From positions 1 to 16,430 of the forward strand of contig DUKP01000119.1 of the NCBI GenBank assembly GCA_013329295.1: a stretch of DNA of 16,430 bases. The letters run 5' to 3'. Positions within the stretch are counted from its first letter, which is position 1, and each line of letters starts with the position of its first letter. The translations under genes and the position numbers were made by a program. Of this stretch, positions 1 through 7,407 are shown piece by piece. Below the pieces are notes generated by a model. It was not told where the DNA came from and made no database searches. It saw only the letters and a program-made list of their open reading frames with translations. Source of the DNA: Candidatus Poseidoniaceae archaeon. Lineage in GTDB: Archaea > Thermoplasmatota > Poseidoniia > Poseidoniales > Poseidoniaceae.

Positions 1-143
1 CCATCAGTATCTTGAGTTTCGCTTGAATCATTAGGGAATGCATCAGAATTATCTCCAACTCCATCTCCATCAGTATCTTCCCATTCATTTGGATCATTAG
101 GGAATGCATCATTTTGATCGCTATATCCATCTCCGTCAGTATC
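1..143 (-). repeat. 66-bp in-frame tandem repeat coding for Ca-binding units
   Basis: Two full 66-bp units (143-78 and 77-12, read on the minus strand) and the start of a third (11-1) each encode a 22-residue unit beginning DTDGDG and containing DAFPND. The array continues past the window edge. The aspartates at alternate positions are the expected Ca ligands of this repeat type. The units differ at synonymous and variable positions, so this is a protein-level repeat and not a recent exact DNA duplication. Confidence 0.85.
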
Positions 144-620
144 AACAAATTCTGGAATCGAAACACTGACAGTATTCCATACATCGCCACCGGACCCAGC
201 CCCGTTAGCATTTAGTACTGCAATATTAACCGTTACCGCTCCACTTCCCAAGGCTGGTGGTGACCAGTCAAAGGTCCAAGATGTTGCTGATTTACTATTG
301 TGAGTGATACTTAGGCCGCTAATTTGTGAATTCGAATCGGGATTAGACAAAACTCCATCACTTATCTGTAACGAATATCCACCAAAAGACCCGACTCCGC
401 CACCGGAAAATCCAATATTGATTGAATAAGTAGCTACCGATGAATCATATTCGGCAGGGAAATTGTGCGTTGGGGTAATACTGTTGGAAGAGCCTCCATG
501 GCAGCCACATCCGCTAGTTCCGGAATTGTGTTTTCCTGAAGGGTAACCATCTATTGCAGGAATCATTGTCAATAAAATCAGCGAACAAAATAACAAAACT
601 AACTCTCTACGCTTAAACAT
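1..620 (-). CDS. Secreted protein with calcium-binding DTDGDG repeats (3' end outside window)
   Basis: The open frame begins at an ATG (618-620) and runs without a stop to the window edge, so at least 206 residues are visible and the C-terminus is missing. The first ~25 residues are a signal peptide: MFKRRE, then a hydrophobic core (LVLLFCSLILL) and a small-residue end. Soon after comes SGCGCHGG, a Cys-x-Cys-His cluster, followed by a Gly/Ser-rich, beta-strand-like domain (about residues 45-155). From about residue 160 there are Asp-rich repeats of 22 residues, DTDGDGxxDxxDAFPND, like the thrombospondin type 3 / EF-hand-like calcium-binding repeats found on many archaeal surface proteins. It is presumably exported and held at the cell surface, with the repeats forming a Ca-stabilised stalk. 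The actual function is unknown. A TATA-like CTATAAC on the minus strand (around 648-654) lies about 30 nt upstream. Confidence 0.85.
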   Translation of the reverse strand, partial: MFKRRELVLLFCSLILLTMIPAIDGYPSGKHNSGTSGCGCHGGSSNSITPTHNFPAEYDSSVATYSINIGFSGGGVGSFGGYSLQISDGVLSNPDSNSQISGLSITHNSKSATSWTFDWSPPALGSGAVTVNIAVLNANGAGSGGDVWNTVSVSIPEFVDTDGDGYSDQNDAFPNDPNEWEDTDGDGVGDNSDAFPNDSSETQDTD

Positions 621-693
621 AGTATCAATTATCCCTGTTTTGATTTTGTTATAGTGATTGTGGATTTAAGTTTAAATTCGAGATTGATTTACA

Positions 694-936
694 TCATTTG
701 GCTGAATTTAGAATATTTCCAAAGGAATCTCTTTTTACCTTTCGAATTTTGAGGACAGGTAGTTTATTCTTTTTTTGGCCTGAATGCAAAAAATGTCTCT
801 CTGAGTATCCAACCAGTGGCTTAGACTTTCTAATACCAAATGGGCCTCGAGATTTCGGTTTTACTGATTGCCTTGATTTTCTAACTGGTGCTGGTAAATC
901 GGGAGTAGTAATTTCGTCAATACTCCAGTCGACCAT
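694..936 (-). CDS. Small basic protein of unknown function
   Basis: Reading from the ATG at 934-936 gives 80 residues, rich in Lys and Arg and without a membrane segment. The N-terminal part is acidic/neutral (MVDWSIDEITTPDLPAP); the rest is strongly basic, suggesting nucleic-acid or ribosome contact, though this is inference only. The frame stays open upstream to an ATG at 1011, which would overlap the neighbouring peroxidase gene by 35 nt. I prefer 936 because a good TATA box (GTTTATACC on the minus strand, 957-965) sits about 25 nt upstream, the spacing expected for a leaderless archaeal transcript, and falls just beyond the peroxidase stop. I do not recognise the family. A competing plus-strand frame over the same bases has no promoter or family signal. 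Confidence 0.55.
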   Translation of the reverse strand: MVDWSIDEITTPDLPAPVRKSRQSVKPKSRGPFGIRKSKPLVGYSERHFLHSGQKKNKLPVLKIRKVKRDSFGNILNSAK

Positions 937-956
937 GTTACTAAATTGAAGCACTT

Positions 957-965
957 GGTATAAAC
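957..965 (-). promoter_or_regulatory. TATA box for the small basic gene
   Basis: GTTTATACC on the minus strand resembles the archaeal TATA consensus. It lies about 25 nt from the ATG at 936, so transcription would begin at or very near the start codon (leaderless). It occupies the only non-coding gap between the peroxidase stop and the small gene. Confidence 0.5.
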
Positions 966-976
966 GGTTGTTTAAC

Positions 977-1432
977 TCAAACGATTTCTTCTGCTGATGT
1001 TTGAGGTGCATAACGAGTTATTTCACCTTCCAAATCGATAATGAATTTTTCAAAATTCCATCTTATTGGACCGACATAACCATCTAAATCAACTACTGCA
1101 GTCAAATGTTTGAACAGTTCTGCTTGATTGCCACCATTAACTTCTATTTTTGCCATTAAGGAAAATGTAACTCCAAATTTATCACTGGTAAAATCACAAA
1201 TTTCTTGATGAGTACCTGGCTCTTGTGAACCAAATTGGTTACATGGAAATCCAACTACGGTTACGCCATTTTTTTCCGACACCTTTTGCAATCCAGTGTA
1301 ATGCTTTGTCAATCCACAAGCACTAGCGACATTTACTACCAACCACTTCTTGGTATCTTCTGCTCCAAGACTCCTGAGAGTTTGGACATTATCATCCATG
1401 TCATTGAACTCAACATCTAGAATACTTGCCAT
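977..1432 (-). CDS. Glutathione peroxidase-family thiol peroxidase
   Basis: The 151-residue protein carries the hallmark motifs of the glutathione peroxidase family: NVASACGLTKHY with the peroxidatic Cys39, GFPCNQFGSQEPG (Gln66), and WNFEKF (Trp125, Asn126), which together form the usual Cys-Gln-Trp-Asn tetrad. It uses Cys rather than selenocysteine, and the length fits the compact monomeric, usually thioredoxin-dependent members. There is no signal peptide, so it should act in the cytoplasm, reducing hydrogen peroxide or organic hydroperoxides. It begins at the ATG 1430-1432, about 27 nt from a TATA element shared with the divergent hydrolase gene. Peroxide defence fits an oxygen-using lifestyle and the oxygenases encoded further on, but the link is circumstantial. 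Confidence 0.92.
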   Translation of the reverse strand: MASILDVEFNDMDDNVQTLRSLGAEDTKKWLVVNVASACGLTKHYTGLQKVSEKNGVTVVGFPCNQFGSQEPGTHQEICDFTSDKFGVTFSLMAKIEVNGGNQAELFKHLTAVVDLDGYVGPIRWNFEKFIIDLEGEITRYAPQTSAEEIV

Positions 1433-1455
1433 GAAACAACGTAGATGTTCTGTTC

Positions 1456-1466
1456 CTTATAGTATC
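1456..1466. promoter_or_regulatory. Shared divergent TATA element
   Basis: The intergenic stretch 1433-1497 separates the divergent peroxidase and hydrolase genes. It contains CCTTATAGTATC, which read on the minus strand gives ACTATAAGG about 27 nt before the peroxidase ATG, and on the plus strand gives TTATAGTAT about 35 nt before the hydrolase ATG at 1498. A single AT-rich element may therefore drive both genes. Confidence 0.45.
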
Positions 1467-1497
1467 GTTTAGCATTAGCAATCATCATAGATGTCGA

Positions 1498-2259
1498 ATG
1501 TCTCGAATAATTATGGCAGTTGACCGCATGCAGTGGGGTGCGGAAGAATGGCAATTTGCAGACTTATACATGCCTGACGATGATTCACCATTTGCTTCTG
1601 AACATGGAATACCTTGCATAATGCTAATCCATGGAGGTTTTTGGAAAACTAAATACGGTTTAGAATTGATGAAACCTATTGCTGAAGATTTAGCTGAAGC
1701 AGGTATTGCTGCTTGGAATATTGAATTCAAAAGATGGAGTGACAATGAAGAAGGTGTATGGATGGATACTCTATCGGATGTCTTACGTGCTTGGGGACAG
1801 TTAGCGCTACTTCCTCGAATCGATATTATGAGATCGATGGTGATGGGTCATTCTGCTGGAGGCCAATTGGCACTACTATTGGCTGCAAAAGCAGAGAGAA
1901 AACCATGGTTAGCAATTGCTCAAGCTCCAATTACAGACTTAATTGGTGCAGATCATGCTAAACTATCAGACGAAGGGGATGCTGTTAGAAAATGGATAGG
2001 TTGTACTCCAGAGGAAGACACAAAACTTTGGTCAAACCTTAACCCAGTCGATAACATTCCTATTTCACCGGTTCTAATAATACATGGAGAAGAAGATGAC
2101 GAAGTCCCTCTCTCCCAATCTGAAACCTATGCTAGAGTAATGAGTGCTAAAGGTGCTGATATCCAAAAAGTCTGGCTTCCCGGAGACCATTTCTCAATTA
2201 TTGATGCCGCTAGCGATGATTGGTTGGTTCAACTCAATGCTATACTTGATTGGTTCTGA
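1498..2259 (+). CDS. Alpha/beta hydrolase, kynurenine formamidase-like
   Basis: This 253-residue alpha/beta-hydrolase has the oxyanion-hole motif HGGFW (residues 45-49), the nucleophile elbow GHSAGG (Ser119), an acid in HGEEDDEVP (Asp200 or Asp201) and His231 in GDHFSI. HGGxW followed by a segment ending in a basic/aromatic stretch (NIEFKRW) is typical of the BD-FAE / kynurenine-formamidase branch, which hydrolyses small esters or N-formyl amides. It is cytoplasmic, with no signal peptide. The start at 1498 is the first ATG after the promoter; ATGs at 1513 and 1528 are alternatives. The gene is followed after 38 nt by the SDR. A formamidase would suit a cluster dealing with tryptophan-derived or N-acyl aromatic amines, but the substrate cannot be deduced and a general carboxylesterase role remains possible. 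Confidence 0.85.
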   Translation: MSRIIMAVDRMQWGAEEWQFADLYMPDDDSPFASEHGIPCIMLIHGGFWKTKYGLELMKPIAEDLAEAGIAAWNIEFKRWSDNEEGVWMDTLSDVLRAWGQLALLPRIDIMRSMVMGHSAGGQLALLLAAKAERKPWLAIAQAPITDLIGADHAKLSDEGDAVRKWIGCTPEEDTKLWSNLNPVDNIPISPVLIIHGEEDDEVPLSQSETYARVMSAKGADIQKVWLPGDHFSIIDAASDDWLVQLNAILDWF

Positions 2260-2263
2260 TGGA

Positions 2264-2272
2264 ATAATAATA
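2264..2272 (+). promoter_or_regulatory. Possible TATA box for the SDR gene
   Basis: ATAATAATA directly after the hydrolase stop is centred about 30 nt before the SDR ATG at 2298. It could give a leaderless transcript independent of the hydrolase. The match is simple AT-rich sequence, so support is weak. Confidence 0.3.
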
Positions 2273-2297
2273 TGTCATATGACCTATTGGCTCAATC

Positions 2298-3113
2298 ATG
2301 GACTTGCTCAATCATAGTTTCCCATTTTCAAAAACTGCCCTTAATGGCAAGCATGCACTTATCTTCGGTGCAAGTAAAGGAATCGGGGCAGCGACTGCAA
2401 AAATGATGGCTATGGCTGGAGCAGATGTCACTTTGTGTGCTAGAAATTCTGAATCTCTAAAACGGGTAAAAGATGAGATTGAAACATTTGCAACAGGTAG
2501 AATTTCTTTTAGGAATGTAGACTTAGAAGAGTTGTCAGTAATTGATGAAATCATTGATGAAATTACAACTAATTTAGGCCCTGTGCACATTCTAGTGAAC
2601 AATTCGGGTGGCCCACCTGGTGGCCCTTTACTAAAAAATTCAGTAGAAGATTTCGACGCACCATTTACTCGTCACTTACATGCTGCACATAAAATAACAC
2701 AAAGATTAGTCCCCTTAATGGAATCTGAAGGCTTTGGTAGAATTATCCAAATTATTTCGACCTCTGTGAAGGAGCCAATCCCTAACCTTGGGTTATCAAA
2801 TACCCTTAGAGGCGCTATGGCAAGTTGGTCCAAGTCATTATCAAGAGAATTACATCCTTGTATCACCATCAATAACGTCCTACCTGGTTTCACCGATACT
2901 GAAAGATTAGGCAGTTTAGCTGAATCAATTAATCAAAAAACTGGTAAATCAATCGATGAAATTCATGATGGATGGATGGGGCAAGTACCAATTGAGCGCC
3001 TGGTTGACCCACTTGAAACCGCTTCAGCAATTACTTTCCTTGCATTACCTTCCTCAGGAGCAATTAGAGGAGTATCATTAGCAGTAGATGGTGGCAGACT
3101 ACGTAGTATCTAA
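2298..3113 (+). CDS. SDR-family protein with an atypical catalytic tetrad
   Basis: The 271-residue protein has a Rossmann fold of the short-chain dehydrogenase/reductase type: GASKGIG (24-30) for cofactor binding, CARN after the second strand, NNSGG (101-105) in place of NNAG, a serine region STS (154-156) and the C-terminal PG...T.R and DGG segments. The classic YxxxK is not present: the aligned stretch reads SNTLR, with Ser167 and Arg171 where Tyr and Lys should be. This matches a known 3-oxoacyl-reductase-like subgroup that lacks a perfect tetrad. It may be a reductase with altered chemistry or a non-redox binder. The gene lies 38 nt after the hydrolase, and its stop abuts the stop of the convergent phosphoesterase gene with no spare base. 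Confidence 0.88.
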   Translation: MDLLNHSFPFSKTALNGKHALIFGASKGIGAATAKMMAMAGADVTLCARNSESLKRVKDEIETFATGRISFRNVDLEELSVIDEIIDEITTNLGPVHILVNNSGGPPGGPLLKNSVEDFDAPFTRHLHAAHKITQRLVPLMESEGFGRIIQIISTSVKEPIPNLGLSNTLRGAMASWSKSLSRELHPCITINNVLPGFTDTERLGSLAESINQKTGKSIDEIHDGWMGQVPIERLVDPLETASAITFLALPSSGAIRGVSLAVDGGRLRSI

Positions 3114-4076
3114 TCACCGATACAAGTCAAACCATACAGGATAATGGTCAGAAACATCTGTATCATCAACCGAAGTATCAATACCCCACGAGCCCACTAA
3201 TCGCCCGTTTAGATCTCCAAGTGTAACGATTCTATCATAAGCACAATCTGTTGAGGAAACTGTTGTATCTGCAAGGTCATTAACCAACCAATTATATTGT
3301 GGTAGACGCATTGGTGACTCCCATAATTCTTGTGAGTTAGCATAACTGCAATCAGCGTTGAAATCTCCAAGAATAACTAAATCGGTTTCTGCTGAATTAT
3401 TCTCGCGGTAACTCTCTACCACGTCATGTAGTGAATTTATCTCTTCAAGGGCTAGTGCAGGTTTGGTATGAACAGTAAACAAAGTAAAGTCGAATCCTGA
3501 ACTATTACCACTCTCATTGAGTAATTCAAAAGTTGCAATATATGGCTCACGTTGGAAATAATCTCCTAATGAATCATTGTATAACTGACCTTGACCGACT
3601 TCACGAAATACGGATGTATTGTAGTAGTAAACATACTGCTCTTGTGATGATTGGTCATCTTCTTGAATCCCACTACGTGGACTCAAAGACATATTCCAAG
3701 TATTTTCTGAGACATTATTAATCTCATCTAAGAAATCATAGGGCACTGTTTGATCAATATCTTTCACTTCTTGAACTGCGACCATATCATATTGCAAAAC
3801 TGTATCAACTAATTGACTAACAACATCTGGTTTACCCATTTTTGTCTTGCCAAAAACCTTGATATTGAATGTAGCAATTCGAGCGACCTCTGAACGATTT
3901 AATTGTGGAATCTCCCTACCACCTAATTCATCTTCACCTTCGTCTTCTGATTCAGTCTCAACATAAATAAAAACAGTATTTTCCTCCTTGTGAACAATTA
4001 GGTGAATAGTCATTGGAGCGAGAATCAAAATCGCAACTAGACTCAATGCTTGGAGGTAGCCATCCATTGAACCCAT
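3114..4076 (-). CDS. Membrane-anchored DNase I-like endonuclease/phosphatase
   Basis: The 320-residue protein starts with an uncleaved signal anchor (hydrophobic residues about 8-29), then an acidic linker (DEGEDE) and an endonuclease/exonuclease/phosphatase domain from about residue 63. The catalytic motifs are in order: FNIKVFG (Asn71), VQEVKD (Glu103), TVHTKP (His203), LGDFNADC (Asp238, Asn240) and VSDHYPV (Asp310, His311). Cys243 and Cys278 could form the disulfide seen in secreted DNase I relatives. With the anchor, the catalytic domain should face outside, where it could degrade extracellular DNA for phosphate and nucleosides; another phosphodiester substrate is possible. An ATG at 4067 is an alternative start. 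The gene is convergent with the SDR, and an AT-rich CAATAAATC lies about 30 nt upstream. Confidence 0.88.
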   Translation of the reverse strand: MGSMDGYLQALSLVAILILAPMTIHLIVHKEENTVFIYVETESEDEGEDELGGREIPQLNRSEVARIATFNIKVFGKTKMGKPDVVSQLVDTVLQYDMVAVQEVKDIDQTVPYDFLDEINNVSENTWNMSLSPRSGIQEDDQSSQEQYVYYYNTSVFREVGQGQLYNDSLGDYFQREPYIATFELLNESGNSSGFDFTLFTVHTKPALALEEINSLHDVVESYRENNSAETDLVILGDFNADCSYANSQELWESPMRLPQYNWLVNDLADTTVSSTDCAYDRIVTLGDLNGRLVGSWGIDTSVDDTDVSDHYPVWFDLYR

Positions 4077-4161
4077 GACCAGTCGACTAATGATTGAGTT
4101 ATCAAGATTTATTGTAAAACACCTTGGAAGAGGTTATTCATGAGTTACAAATGGCGCAGTC

Positions 4162-4998
4162 ATGAACGGAGAAGTCAGTCAAGAGCAGGCAGAGAAAATA
4201 ATCGCCATGCTAACTGAAGGTGGTGCAATAGAAAATGTCAATGCACCACTGGCGTTGAGGCTAATCCCTTTGGCTGAAGAATTAGATAACATGGAACTTG
4301 TTGAGAGATTACTTGAACATGCAAATTCATGTGCTGCTGACGAACTTGAATCAGGATGGGTTAAATTCGAGAGATTGCGATATGATAATTCATCAATTGA
4401 CAACTTCGTTGAATTGGCCGCTATAGCTGAGAAAATAACTGACGGTAGCCCACTTGCCGCGGCGGTTCTCCATCACGTAGGACTACTATACCTTGGTGCT
4501 GAACAATATGATGATTGTCAAGTATTTACAACTCGTTCAATGCGAATTAGAGAAAAAATTGATGACAAAGCAGGTTTAGTTTACAGTTTGGCTGTTTTAG
4601 AAGCCTGTGACAAGCGACAAAATCAGCATGATTCTGCATTGATTCATGGAACTCGCAGGTTAGAGCTCTTGACGAATCTAAATGATCAAGAAGGTTTGAT
4701 GGAGTCTCTTGCTGATGTCGCCCATACCCAAGCAACATTGGGCTCATTTGATGCTGCAATTGATTTGTATACTCAATCTCTTGAGTTGTCAAATGAATTA
4801 GAAGATGTATCTGGCCAATTTGTCGCACGATGGGGCTTAGCTGACATATGTGAAATACAAGGTGATTACCAAACTGCTATGCTTCACCTATCCGATTGTC
4901 TACATTCATTCATCGCATTTGGCCTTCCAGCACCAATTCAAATTCGTCAACGTCTTGATGCTTTAACCAAATTAGAAGCCCCAAGTGAAGAAGAGTAA
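4162..4998 (+). CDS. TPR-repeat protein
   Basis: The 278-residue, acidic, all-helical protein contains about four tetratricopeptide-like repeats of roughly 34-40 residues (about 98-131, 138-171, 179-212, 219-252). These show the usual small/aromatic spacing, for example LADVAHTQATLGSFDAAIDL and GLADICEIQGDYQTAM. There is no signal peptide or enzymatic motif, so it is most likely a cytoplasmic adaptor. It begins at an ATG 85 nt from the divergent phosphoesterase gene; no Shine-Dalgarno is evident, consistent with a leaderless start. It is followed on the same strand by the flavin enzyme gene, 52 nt to the preferred start, so it may be transcribed with it. Whether it has a role in the catabolic cluster is unknown. 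Confidence 0.8.
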   Translation: MNGEVSQEQAEKIIAMLTEGGAIENVNAPLALRLIPLAEELDNMELVERLLEHANSCAADELESGWVKFERLRYDNSSIDNFVELAAIAEKITDGSPLAAAVLHHVGLLYLGAEQYDDCQVFTTRSMRIREKIDDKAGLVYSLAVLEACDKRQNQHDSALIHGTRRLELLTNLNDQEGLMESLADVAHTQATLGSFDAAIDLYTQSLELSNELEDVSGQFVARWGLADICEIQGDYQTAMLHLSDCLHSFIAFGLPAPIQIRQRLDALTKLEAPSEEE

Positions 4999-5050
4999 TT
5001 ATCCACAGCGATTATGGTCTATGTACTACTCGCAGAAACAGTGGCAAGCC

Positions 5051-6298
5051 ATGAAGCATGACATTTTCTTCTCGATTAGTCAAACACCTGATGTTAATGG
5101 TGTTACTCCGACTGAGAGAAAAATGTTCGAAAACTATTTCCAACAACTCAAGCATGCAGACAAATTAGGATTTGGTGTTGGGTGGATTGCTCAAGCACAC
5201 TTGTCTACTGAAACTCAAAAATCAAATTCAATGCCAGTAGTACCGCATTGGCAAGGGGAAGTTGGCCTCTGTACTGATTTTCCTCAATTGGCTATGGAGA
5301 GTTTTCGTCAGACTCAAAACATTGATATCGGCTCAGCAGTCATTAGTATATTGGCTAGTGGCGGACCTATTGCACAAGCTGAAAGAATCGCAAATACTGT
5401 CCAATTTCTTTCGATGTTAAATGACAACCGAAAGTTGCATGTTGGTTTTAGTGCCGGAAGATTTGAATTCATGGCAAGGCCTTATGGAATTTCACCAAGA
5501 AACTCTTGGGAAAGTGCAGCATGGAAAGCACTTAGAGGGCAAATCTTCCTTGAGGCAAGTGAAATCTTTCTTAGATTATTAAAAGGTGAAATAATCTCAA
5601 GTAGTCAAATTAGAAAGACCATTTTAACTAGAGAAAATTTTCGAAGTGATGAGGATTGGCAGGCAGTTCAAGAAGCATACCTTGCGGAAAATGATGAACA
5701 AAATATAACATCAATTACAATTCCTAACAGATATAATTTCGAAGATATTTCCATCATACCTAAACAGTGGAATCGTTCACAACTACAACTTGTCGCTGGA
5801 ACACATGACTCCAAAGCACAAGAATTCGTTAATACAATTTTGCCAGTTAGAGTTTTTAATCTCTCAATAACATCTCCTAAGATCATTGATGAAACCCACG
5901 AAAGAATGATGAAAAATTATCATTCCGATGGAGGAGAATGGGAGCGCAGTTATATGCCAAGAACTAGTTTTGTATTCATCAATGATGAAGAAGGTTTGAC
6001 AAATGAACAACAAAGTCAAGCCGCTAATGTTGAAGCAAAGGAAGCATTACAAGCATATTGGAATGCATTAGAAGGAACTATCGATCCCGAAAAAGTTTCC
6101 AAAGCGGCTAATAATGCGCTGATTGGCAATCCTGCTGAAGTAGCAAAACAAATTGTCGAAAGATTCCATCCCGATGACACGATAATGGCATGGTTTGATT
6201 TCTTCAATCATGACTCTGAACGAGTTTGCCGCAATATGACTGCATACATGACAAAAGTTGTTCCAATGGTAGAAAAGATGCTGGAGGAGTTGATATGA
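5051..6298 (+). CDS. Luciferase-like (LLM class) flavin-dependent monooxygenase
   Basis: A 415-residue TIM-barrel flavin enzyme of the bacterial luciferase family. It opens with MKHDIFFSIS, the usual first strand, and has the core segment AQAERIANTVQFLSML followed by HVGFSAGRF (the family's AE...LD.LS.GR..G...G region), plus a C-terminal IGNPAEVAKQI motif seen in this family. The frame is open back to a GTG at 4985, overlapping the TPR gene. I prefer the ATG at 5051 because family members start at this first strand; an ATG at 5021 is also possible. Such enzymes use reduced FMN (or F420) and oxygen to hydroxylate, or to cleave C-S, C-N or amide bonds. Its stop overlaps the start of the next gene (ATGA), so the two are translationally coupled. 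The substrate is unknown; oxidation of an aromatic amine or its precursor is a reasonable guess from context. Confidence 0.85.
   Translation: MKHDIFFSISQTPDVNGVTPTERKMFENYFQQLKHADKLGFGVGWIAQAHLSTETQKSNSMPVVPHWQGEVGLCTDFPQLAMESFRQTQNIDIGSAVISILASGGPIAQAERIANTVQFLSMLNDNRKLHVGFSAGRFEFMARPYGISPRNSWESAAWKALRGQIFLEASEIFLRLLKGEIISSSQIRKTILTRENFRSDEDWQAVQEAYLAENDEQNITSITIPNRYNFEDISIIPKQWNRSQLQLVAGTHDSKAQEFVNTILPVRVFNLSITSPKIIDETHERMMKNYHSDGGEWERSYMPRTSFVFINDEEGLTNEQQSQAANVEAKEALQAYWNALEGTIDPEKVSKAANNALIGNPAEVAKQIVERFHPDDTIMAWFDFFNHDSERVCRNMTAYMTKVVPMVEKMLEELI
6283..6287 (+). promoter_or_regulatory. Shine-Dalgarno deciding the amidohydrolase start
   Basis: GGAGG ends 7 nt before the ATG at 6295, inside the end of the flavin enzyme gene. 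It supports 6295 over the upstream TTG at 6226 that the open frame would permit. The same 7-nt spacing recurs before the dioxygenase fusion gene and the transporter gene. Confidence 0.7.
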
Positions 6299-7407
6299 GT
6301 TCAGAAAAAATACCCTCTGCAGTGCGTGAAGGCAAACCGGGAAGTTCAATGTATCCTGAATCATCGCTTGGAGAAGCGGTTGAAGGTATTCCTACTGGAC
6401 GAGATGTCGATTGGGAGCCATTAGTTGATTATCGTCGAAATGGAGTTTCAGAAACTACAATTCATGGTGCAGTTGCCTGGGCGCATGGCGAAGAAGTAAT
6501 ACACTCATTTGGCGGCAATGTTCTTTGTTATGGAAGGTCCATGATGAAGCCATTTATGCTCAAAGCTTTCACTGAAGAGTTACAAGATGCGACTTGGGAG
6601 CAAAAAGCAATTGCAGTTGCATCACACAATGGTGATACTGAACACGTTGCTACTGCTCAATCTTTACTTTCAGAAGAAGAATGGCCTTTGATGTTGACTC
6701 CTCTTGATGTACCTTTAATTCAATTTGGCAGGCAAGTTCGCCGGCCAAGAAGATGGTATCACACATGCTCTGGAGAACACTCTGCCATCCTACATGGCTG
6801 TAGAAAAAAGGGCTGGAATCGCGCAGGTTATACATTGCCTAACCACCAAGTCTTCAAAGCTTATATGGAACAAATACGCACATATCTTGGAGATGACTGG
6901 AAGCCACTTCGAGTAGCAAAAGATGGTTGTGGCTTGCCTACTGTATCCAATACCGTCTCTGAACTTGCTCAAATCTATGCTGGTCTTGTTAGAGACAAAG
7001 ATGATGATTGGATTTGGGAAGCGATGGTTAAACATCCAGATTTGGTAGGTGGGTTCAACCGTCTAGACTCAACTATATTGAAAGCAGGTGAAGGTAAGGT
7101 TATCGCTAAAGAAGGGGCTGATGGATTGCTTGGATTAGCTATTGAACACCCTGATTATCCAAAAGGATTGGGTGTTGTAATCAAGATTGCACATGGCTGG
7201 AATTCTCAAGCAACATGGTATATTGCAAGAGCTGTACTGGGCGTCCTTGGCATTGATTTGAGGAATCCATATCCTTTACACAGACAAAAGGCATTTATCG
7301 TGCCTGGTATTGTTCCACCAAAATATGTCAAATCACTAGGGGACATAGATACATGGGATGAATGGGATCCTGACCGTGATAGATGGACTTATGATATCGA
7401 GGTGTGA
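6295..7407 (+). CDS. Class 3 L-asparaginase-like (PF06089-type) amidohydrolase
   Basis: The 370-residue protein follows the asparaginase II / AnsA family (the Rhizobium etli ReAV type) from end to end. Motifs: RSMMKPF (Ser82, Lys85), ASHNGDTEH (Ser110), HTCSGEHSA (Cys158), KDGCGLPT (Cys212), HPDLVGGFNRLD and AKEGADG (Lys272). In the characterised family two Ser-Lys pairs act in catalysis, and two Cys plus a Lys bind zinc. Here both Ser-Lys pairs and both Cys are kept, but the CSGKH lysine is glutamate (Glu161). The enzyme should cleave an amide and release ammonia or an amine, but the altered zinc site and the neighbourhood suggest the substrate may not be asparagine. It overlaps the upstream flavin gene by 4 nt and the downstream dehydrogenase gene by 4 nt (GTGA), so all three are probably made together in the cytoplasm. 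Confidence 0.87.
   Translation: MSSEKIPSAVREGKPGSSMYPESSLGEAVEGIPTGRDVDWEPLVDYRRNGVSETTIHGAVAWAHGEEVIHSFGGNVLCYGRSMMKPFMLKAFTEELQDATWEQKAIAVASHNGDTEHVATAQSLLSEEEWPLMLTPLDVPLIQFGRQVRRPRRWYHTCSGEHSAILHGCRKKGWNRAGYTLPNHQVFKAYMEQIRTYLGDDWKPLRVAKDGCGLPTVSNTVSELAQIYAGLVRDKDDDWIWEAMVKHPDLVGGFNRLDSTILKAGEGKVIAKEGADGLLGLAIEHPDYPKGLGVVIKIAHGWNSQATWYIARAVLGVLGIDLRNPYPLHRQKAFIVPGIVPPKYVKSLGDIDTWDEWDPDRDRWTYDIEV

Noticed and set aside
1..143. Possible CRISPR-like direct repeats
   Set aside because: The 66-bp period is in frame, has no spacer/repeat distinction and codes for known Ca-binding units.
500..530. Haem c attachment site
   Set aside because: The motif is CxCH, not CxxCH, so covalent haem binding is not supported.
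698..949. Plus-strand frame overlapping the small basic gene
   Set aside because: No promoter at correct spacing, unnatural Phe-rich composition and no family resemblance; the minus-strand frame has a TATA box.
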